Of a DNA stretch of 64,000 bases, positions 56,427 to 64,000 are shown in pieces. Source of the stretch: Chrysemys picta bellii (Eukaryota; Chordata; Testudines; Emydidae); contig NC_088798.1 of assembly GCF_011386835.1 (NCBI RefSeq), forward strand, positions 3,906,001 to 3,970,000, in the 5' to 3' direction. Position numbers and translations under genes: made by a program. The notes beneath the pieces were generated by a model. That model made no database searches. It was not told the DNA's origin and saw only the letters and a list, made by a program, of their open reading frames with translations. Position 1 is the first letter of the stretch. The number at the start of each line of letters is the position of its first letter.

Positions 56427-59400
56427 TATTGACAATCTTGTCTGGCTTGGGATGGGAAGTGTGTGGTTTCCAAATGGTTTATTTAGACAAAAACTTGCTG
56501 TCAAATAATTGGAGTTCTGAGTTGGAAAGTGCATGCTCTTTTTCTGCTGAAAAAGAGGAATTTACTTACTCACTTCCACCAAACCAGATAAAAGTGAATT
56601 CTACTCTCTTTCCATCAGGCTGATAAACAAATCACAGCCTAGATCTTCACAGGCCACTTTTTCCTAAAAGTTTTCATCCTACCAATGTTCCCAGGTTCTT
56701 CTCTGTCTCTTTTATTGGTAAGAGCATATTTGAACTGTCCACTATTCCTTTTATCCAGTGCCTAGCACTATGGACTGAAAGACTCCTGTGTATGCTCAAC
56801 CTGTGGAGCTTTCTCTGGCTACTTTTACTGTCAACCCTAACTGAGCTAAGATTAATTTAGCTACTGTTTTATAGTACCAGTATGTGCTGGACAACAATTT
56901 AGTATTGTTAAATTGGGTACACACTGTGTTATGATTTTACAGTCCATGCTGCACAGGGGAATTTTATTTTATAAAATTAAATTGAATTTTATTTTATAAA
57001 ATTAATTAGTATATATCCTAATGGTCTGCAGCCCATGAGTAAATTATTGAAAGTCAACATGGAAAAGCCTTATTAGCACATCCGCTTCCCACACACCTAA
57101 GTTTGGTTCATCAATCACCTTTTTTCTTTTTTTGTAGGCAGCATCATTTGAGACAGCATTGGAACAGCAGCTGGGCATGGATTTCTCTCCTCTTGCCCCT
57201 TTAGTCTTGGAGATATTTTTATGGACTAAATTCCAAAATGGACCAGCAGAAATTATTGTTTTGAGACTACCACAATGCTCCAAACTTAACAATACTTAGG
57301 AAGTTTCTTTGAGAAGCTCAATTTTTAAAGAAGATTGAACTCTGCATCACTCCTAAGTCAATTATTATTTTATTCAAACCAAATATAGCTCACATTTTTA
57401 TGCATTGTATTATCCACCTGCCTCGGATCTATAACTCCCTACGTTATTTTGGACTGAGATTTAAATCTCGGCTCAGTCAGGACATTGTGTTCCAACTTTC
57501 AGTTGTTGGAACATGACCCTGGGTTTGCTCTTTATAATGTCTACTTGATGTATAATTAAATATGGAAACTTTTATAGCTCCTATAGATGGTATGTAACTA
57601 AAATTGTTGTTTGCCTATGTAAATTGGATTACTTAAATTGTCATTGGTTGTTTTATACTTCAGTTGAGAGGAGTATGTAAGGAAGTTTATATTATAAAAG
57701 AAATTGCATTATCAATGATACTCTTAAGTGGCTTGACTCCATTTAGACATTTATTAGAATTTATATTGGTATAAATTAAGACCTGCATGTTACTCTGTCT
57801 TACTCATCCCTGTCGGATGTAATAGGGGAATTTACTGTTTGTAACTTGAACAAAAATACTTGACAAATTAAAAATACTGTTGTAATTTTAAATGTTTACC
57901 ACCTCATTTAAAAAACAAACATTTTAAAAAACATTACACTTTAGTAAACCTACCATATAGAAGGTACAGTATCAGTCTCTTCACTTCTCATATCAAATTA
58001 TATAATTTCCTTTCACCTCTTTGTAAACTATGGAGTTTTTTTTAAAACAGCCGTGTTATTTTATGATCAGTTTTCTGTGCTTGCCTAACCCCTTTAGTGA
58101 TGCCAATTTCTTGTCTTTGTTATAGCATAACCGTCATGGAAGGTATTTTGACGTAATGAACATCTAAGTTATGGGCATCATTGAATGAATCAGGCAAGAT
58201 GAGAAGGCTGGTTTAAAAATAAATTTGTAAACGGAAGTTTTAGCTTTTGCACATTGTCTTATTTGTTGCAGTGTATTTATACAAAAATGTATGTGCTTGG
58301 AGTTTTGGATGGTTGTGTTTTAGTAAGTCTAAATATACAGATCTTGAAAATCTGCAGCAACTGGAGTGGAAGTACAAAAGAAGTATATGGCAGATAAATG
58401 CGGATTTAATAATCTGTATGATCATAAATATAACTGCTTTCAACTTTACCCAGCAAATGACATCAGGATTCATCACATACATGTCACATCTGTGATGTGG
58501 TTTTTAGTGGAAGTTCAAAGAAAATATTTTTGCAGAGGACTTGCTTTGTAAGATTTATATACATGGCTTCCAGTGAAGGTGTTTTGTATAATGTATCTTT
58601 TAAACTTTTCATATTTTTAGCAGACAGGGTAATATATAAAATGGAAGACTGCATAACTGCCGTTTGTATTTTTAACTGGTCAAGAATGAATGTTCCAGCC
58701 ATCTCAAACTGGATTGAACTCCTACTTAGAATATTAATGGAGTGAAGGGCTGAGGATTGTAGGGTGGAAGTGGGGGAGGAGAAGAGTGAGTACAAAGGAA
58801 AAAATTAATTATGTCAACTGATCGGTTGTGTTGATTCAATCTAATTTTTTCTCATCAAGCCTTGTTTTTTTTCACACCATCAGTAAGCAGTTAATGGATT
58901 TTGAGTTTTAAAATATATACAGGGTTTAATATAATAGCTACCTCCCATAGTATTCGCTAAAAGTGTGTATATAATATTGGCTTGAGAAGAGGGTCTGTGA
59001 TTGGAAGATTAAATTTGTACTTATATAAGGTTCTCTTGCTCTTGGCTCTCTGGATACTTTTCTCCTGGTTCCTAGCACTTAAGTAATTTTTGTATGCTAT
59101 TTATGTATCTACTCTTTATTTCTTTTTTCCCCTTTGATTAAGAGATATTGAGACTGATAGTTAGCTGGTATAAATCAGCATGGCTCCATTGGATTTACCA
59201 TGATTTACAGCAGCTTCTGATCCATATATTTAAACATTTTTAAAAGAAGTTCATGTCCAGTTCTGTGGATGGTGGTCCCATTAGGGATTAAATCACTGTT
59301 TTGAGTTGTAATCTGTTTCTCTTCAACTTGACATGCTTCTTAAAGAGCATAGTAGTCTGTTAAACATTCATAAAGTATCCAGACACTTCAGCATATTCCC

Positions 59401-61176
59401 ATAATCCTACCGAACACCAGGCAGTAAAAGAAATGGGAGTCGGTTCCTTGGATGTTCTTGATACCCATTTCTTCTCTTTCCCAATGTGTGCTCTGTACTG
59501 GACTGACTTCTCCAAAGTCTGTGGTTGGCTGATGGGGTCTGTTTAAAAGGGCTTGAATATTTTTTTGCCTCACTGCACAGAGGTGTTTTTTCACCCCCAT
59601 TATTTTGAGAGACTATAGTAGCTCTTTCCATCCTCTGTATATAGTTAACACATCCCAATCTGGGGCAAATTAAGCTTTCTGGCTGTCTTGTATTTGATTC
59701 CTCTTGTTACAGAATTCTGAATTAAAATTTTGCTATTTCGGCTTTGATTAGTTGAAGAACTTTTTAGATGCCTAATATCACTTCTGTGATTCTTGAATGA
59801 CAGCTGAACAAAATTACTTACAATCTTCTGAAAGATTGTTCTATTGTTTGCAAATCAACCCTGTCTCTCAAAGGAGTTTGACTGACAGAATGTGTACATA
59901 GATCTCAGGGATATTTTAAATTGGGTAGAATGCAGGTTAGTATTGTAAAAGTTAATAGCACATTGTCCCCGAATGTTGCATTATGAGATTTTTATAATCA
60001 TATACTCAAATTCTTGATTGAAATAAGCACAGACAAATCTAAATTATTTTTTAAAATGTCTGCAAATCTATCATGCATGAATAGGGGTCTTTTTCTATAG
60101 AATTTTTCAATAGCTGCATAATCTTTAGAGCAAGTTTCAATGCTTATGCATTAATGAAAAGTACACCTGAAAAATGTTCTGAACCTGTCTTGATTAAGCC
60201 ATAATAGGGAGCAATCTAGATTTCCCTGTTGGGACGGGAAACCCAATTTCCCAAACGGAGGGCTTACTATGTAAGATCTAAAAAGGCTAAATATGTAGTC
60301 ACAAGGAGAATTTAAATTAAGAACAAACTGTATACATATCACACACACCTATTCAGTAAAAATGTCTCTTCAGATACATTTTTTAGACTCCCTACTGGTT
60401 ATGGATGGCCCTTAGTTGGACTTTTTTTTTTTTTATTTAGATGTACTCAGATGCAATATTACACCTTGCCAGAACTTTTGGGGAGAAAAAATTTGTATTA
60501 GCAAGAAGACCTTGGAGGAGACCTTATGGGATAATGGGAGCAGTCCCTGATATATAATTATAATTCTCTTACTTAAGACAGTTCTCTGTTGCCTCATTTT
60601 TAATTTTTATCATTAATGCCTAATCATTAATTTTGCCTCATATCTACAATTTCCAGATATCTTCTTCCTTTTTCCACTCCATGTAGATGTATCCTTGTTT
60701 TCTTGGAATTCTGGGGGAAAATCTGCAGGATGATAGGGTATATATTGTTTGTTTCTGGGTACTCACATGGGCAAAAAAAAAAAGTCCAAATCTAGAAAAA
60801 AAAAAATTATTAATGCTAGTCTTATTTAAAGAATTTCAAACTACTGGATTAATGACAACATTACTAAAATGCAACCCTGGCTTTGTCTTATTACAATTAC
60901 CCCCCTCCTTCCCCCGCCCCCCCCAAAAACAAACAAACAAAAACAACAACCCAAAAACCTGTGAAGCAGTTTACTTCAAGAGAAGATTACTTGACAAAAA
61001 TTTATTTAAAGGCAAATGATACCTATGTGGCCCTTTTTTGGCAGAAAAATAAGCTGTTTTCTCTTGTATGGTCTTCTATATACTTTCCTGATCCAGAATG
61101 AGAAAAATAGTAAATGTATTTATTGTGCATTTATCAGTGATCTAAATTAAATAACCAGATAACTGATTGTTTAGGT

Positions 61177-61311
61177 CAGTGATACTCATATCTCAGTGGT
61201 TCAGGAGCCAAATTAGCAATCATTATTACTCAAGAGCCACAATAGTGTGAATTCATTGTTTCCTTTACTATAGTACTACCTATTCATATTTAAATAATAT
61301 GATGGGAAATA

Positions 61312-61350
<39 letters not shown>

Positions 61351-61552
61351 CTCTCAGCAAAATGACTGACCAAGTATTATTATTTTATCAACTACAATTG
61401 GTTAAGAACATAGTAAACACATCCCGATTGGTTAATAACTTAGATTGATTAATAATTAATCATAGTGTTTTAATATCATGTGCTTCAAAGAGCCGCAGGA
61501 GACACATTAAAAAGCCATTTGCGGCTTGTGAGCCTCAGTCTGAGTAGCACTG
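61177..61552. mobile_element. hAT-type MITE with internal (GT)n
   Basis: Ends CAGTGATACTCAT and the inverted TGAGTAGCACTG; the flanking duplication is poor (GTTTAGGT/GTTCCAGA). A (GT)n run is at 61316-61345. Confidence 0.65.
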
Positions 61553-61742
61553 GTTCCAGATAAAGGGTAGGTATTTTGTGTGACTATATTAAGTAGAATT
61601 TCATAGTGTGAAAATGTTGCTATAGATAACTTTACAGCTCCCAAGTAGCAGGAAAATGCTTAGGAAATGAATTCACAATACTAGCAGAGGAAGTGGTGAG
61701 AGAGTGAGAAGAGAGTAGAGCGGATGTAACTATGAAAACTTA

Positions 61743-62711
61743 CCGTATTTTCCGGCGTATAAGACGACTGGGCGTATAAGACGACCCCCAACTTTTCCAG
61801 TTAAAATATAGAGTTTGGGATATACTCGCTGTATAAGACTACCCCTCTTCCAACGCACACCAAAAAAAAAATTAAAAAAACATCTGATTTGATTTCAATA
61901 TGGTAATTTTAATTCAAATGCTTATGACATACAGGTACTTAGCAGGAAAACTGTCACTTATAAACATAAGGCTGTTTGTCATCAAACATGTAAACATAAA
62001 ACAGTGCAAGTGGATTAAACTTTTCCTAATTCACTCTAAAGCTGAAAGGAAGGATAAGACAATAAACCCATGGGAGCTGCCATGCTGTTTGTTTTCTAAG
62101 CTGTCAACCAAACTGGAACTGATGATGATAGGAGGAAGATAACAAACAAGAGAGAGAGAGCAAGTGCCGGGCAAGTCCCTGGCGAGTTAGCAACGCCCAT
62201 CATAACTGCAAGCTACGGTATTTTTACAGGTTTTGCTGGCGTGACAGTTTCCCTTTAAAAGCCTTCAAAATCCTCCTGTTCGTCATCTGATATCATAAGT
62301 ACATCAATGACATCTTGTGATACATTTGTAAGGCAGTCATCGTATGGATCGAATTCCGTATCAGATGGTGTGGTCTCAGCTTCAGACGGGTGAAAGAGGC
62401 GTGTTTTTCTGGGCACAGCGCCGCTCTATCTCTTTTTTCCATACCCCGGGCGTCCCGGACGCCTGCAGCTTGCTCCGCCCTTCACTTACACCTTCCCGGT
62501 GAGGCGCCCTCTCACCTCGTCATCGGGCTGGGATGCGGCCGCGGCCGTTTTTGAGCTCCCCCCACCATATGCGGCGACCGCAGATTCTCCAGTCCAGCTC
62601 GGAAGTTTCAGCACCCACCCTATAAGACAACACCCGGCGTATAAGACGACCCCCGACTTTTGAGAAGATTTTCCTGGGTTAAAAACTAGTCTTATACGCC
62701 AGAAAATACAG
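61743..62711 (-). mobile_element. pogo-like DNA transposon, internally deleted
   Basis: Starts CCGTATTTTCCGGCGTATAA and ends with the inverted TTATACGCCAGAAAATACAG, flanked by TA on both sides (61741-61742, 62712-62713). Subterminal copies of CGTATAAGACGAC occur near both ends. It keeps the end of a transposase gene. Confidence 0.8.
62255..62395 (-). pseudogene. acidic C-terminus of a pogo/CENP-B-like transposase
   Basis: On the minus strand an open frame ends at TAA 62255-62257 and reads P-S-D-T-E-F-D-P-Y-D-D then D-V-L-M-I-S-D-D-E-Q and E-D-F-E-G-F. Acidic tails of this kind close pogo/Tigger transposases. The catalytic and DNA-binding parts are deleted. Confidence 0.6.
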
Positions 62712-62891
62712 TACTTTAAGAAAATTTTGAAGCATCTTGTTTCTGTAAAATCCACAGTCTTGCATCTGCTGTGAGACAAATTTGTAGGGTTTTACAGTAG
62801 ACTCACTAAACTATACACCTCATTGACTCCTGCTACTTCTCATTGGTGATTTAATATCAGGGATTGCAGTGAAATTTCATGTGAATAAAAT

Positions 62892-62987
62892 AACAAGGAG
62901 TCTGGTGGCACCTTAAAGACTAACAGATTTATTTGGGCATAAGCTTTCGTGGGTAAAAACCTCACTTCTTCAGATGCATAGAGGCAT
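62892..62987 (-). mobile_element. tail-less Penelope-like copy, 96 bp
   Basis: An exact 13-bp duplication, ATGTGAATAAAAT, is at 62879-62891 and 62988-63000. On the plus strand the copy begins AACAAGGAGTC, where fold-back arms also end, and lacks the tail. Confidence 0.85.
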
Positions 62988-63090
62988 ATGTGAATAAAAT
63001 GTTGTTATTTTAAAAGTATACTTATAGTATATGATGCAGTATTATCTTAAATAATAAAACGGAACTTAATTTCTTAAATAAAAAAAAACA

Positions 63091-63646
63091 TGTATGCAGT
63101 GGTGATGTAGCCTTGTTGGTCCCAGGATATTAGAGAGACAGTGTGGGTGAGGTAATAACTTTCATTGGACCAACTTCTGTTGGTGAGAGAGACAAGCTTT
63201 CAAACTACAAAGCTCTTCTTTAGGTCTGGGAAAGGTACTCACTGTCACAGCTAAATACAAGATTGAACAGATATTTTAGCATAAGTAGTTAGCACATATT
63301 CTAAGGAACATTCAAGGTGAAGAAGCCCCTTAACACCCTTATGGTCAGAGGACAAAAGGGGGGTTAGTGGGTTACAGATGGTTGTAATGAGCCTTAAATC
63401 CAGTGTCTTTATTTGACCATGATATTTAGAGTCTAGCAAAGTTATGAATTTAAGCTCCTAAGCTTGTCTTTCGAAAGTGTTGTGCAAGTTTCCTTTGAGG
63501 ATGAGGACAGATAGGTCAGATATAGAGTGATCGCTTTCTGACGCGTTCACCCACAGGTGATGTTTTTTGTATTTTATCATTTTCCTGTGTGAATTCATTT
63601 GAGAGGATACTGATTGTCTGGCTTCACCCACATGGTTGTTGGGGCA
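63091..63646 (-). mobile_element. Penelope-like element 3' end with GIY-YIG remnant
   Basis: The tail TGTATGCAGTGGTGATGTAG is at 63091 and the sense strand is minus. It contains TTGGTCCAATGAAAG, then the 3' untranslated part, then coding remnants up to 63646, where the copy is 5'-truncated. Confidence 0.75.
63330..63646 (-). pseudogene. GIY-YIG endonuclease remnant of a Penelope-like element
   Basis: The minus strand reads V-G-E-A-R-Q-S-V then M-N-S-H-R-K, and in other frames L-I-L-K-G-N-L-H and D-T-G-F-K-A-H-Y-N. Frames change several times. It is parallel to the 27855-28085 remnant. Confidence 0.65.
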
Positions 63647-64000
63647 TGTAGTTCTCTAAAACATGTAGTTCATTAACCTTGCTTTTTGGTGTTTTGCCCA
63701 TTTGCTGATTTGAAAAATTTAGGTAACTCAGAATGGGTTTCCTAGGTGTAAATATTATCACGGTTCTGAGTTGCATTAGGGTCCAAGTCTGAAAGGTGGT
63801 ATGTGCTCTCTTGGAAGGACCTGGGCTCCTTAAACTCCTGCTGGTTTCAATAGAAACTAAAGGAACTGACCCCCTCATAGGGAGAGTCTAGTTGGGATTT
63901 CATAAAAATCTATGCTCTAAAAGTAACTTTTAGATGACCATTGACTTCAACTTTGGCCTAGACCTTCCTGATTGGTTCAAAAACTTGTTTGATTTAGAGC

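Larger units (their letters stand above)
43083..64000 (+). other. MAST2: MAST2 intron 1 (at least 20.9 kb in the window)
   Basis: No second exon was found before the right edge. A (TG)n run is at 43169-43196. Mobile elements are listed separately. Stretches 43200-44660, 45943-47904, 48250-50460, 51309-52919 and 56430-61168 show no exon; only weak repeat traces (48500-48720, 50465-50590 CR1-like antisense, 59160-59220 palindromic MITE) are visible. Confidence 0.7.

Overview
This is vertebrate nuclear DNA with intron-split genes, CpG-island promoters and dense old transposon fossils. The repeat mix (CR1, MIR and L2 relics, many hAT, PIF/Harbinger and pogo/Tigger MITEs, and a very frequent Penelope-like tail repeat) and an egg-type riboflavin-binding protein gene point to a sauropsid, most probably a turtle. 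The species call is inference from repeat familiarity. No bacterial or viral gene was seen.

Three host genes are recognisable. (1) IPP (KLHL27), minus strand: two coding exons (3315-3606 and 1660-2091) carry the BTB domain and the start of BACK. A predicted 5'-UTR exon ends at 4287 in a GC-rich promoter with perfect NRF1 and TCACGTGA sites. The Kelch exons lie beyond the left edge. (2) A complete riboflavin-binding protein gene (folate-receptor family), minus strand: five coding exons between 32398 and 15567 encode 241 residues with all 18 mature cysteines and the acidic phosphoserine cluster. (3) MAST2 exon 1, plus strand (42918-43082), in a CpG island with a TCTCGCGAGA motif; the rest of the window is MAST2 intron 1. 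IPP(-) and MAST2(+) are divergent neighbours in mammals too, so the riboflavin-binding protein gene sits inside a conserved interval.

Everything else is intergenic or intronic and mostly mobile DNA. Region 1-1520 is a TIR element with a hAT MITE inside it. Region 5.5-7.9 kb has nested and fold-back Penelope-like tails. The riboflavin-binding protein introns hold hAT, Tigger and three Harbinger MITEs, and at 27.2-29.0 kb a Penelope-like element with GIY-YIG coding remnants that was hit twice by hAT MITEs. Region 32.7-39.6 kb has CR1, MIR and more Penelope-like tails. MAST2 intron 1 has Tigger and hAT MITEs, a 3.25-kb Harbinger element with both of its genes (52923-56175), a pogo-like element (61743-62711) and more Penelope-like tails at the right edge.

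The most unusual signal is a set of five fold-back Penelope-like insertions. In each, one copy is followed by its inverted copy inside a single pair of target-site duplications. Four duplications are exact and one matches 10 of 11. In three, the arms share unusual variants. Only one end keeps a 34-50-nt terminal tail. The same tails carry a hammerhead-ribozyme-like core.
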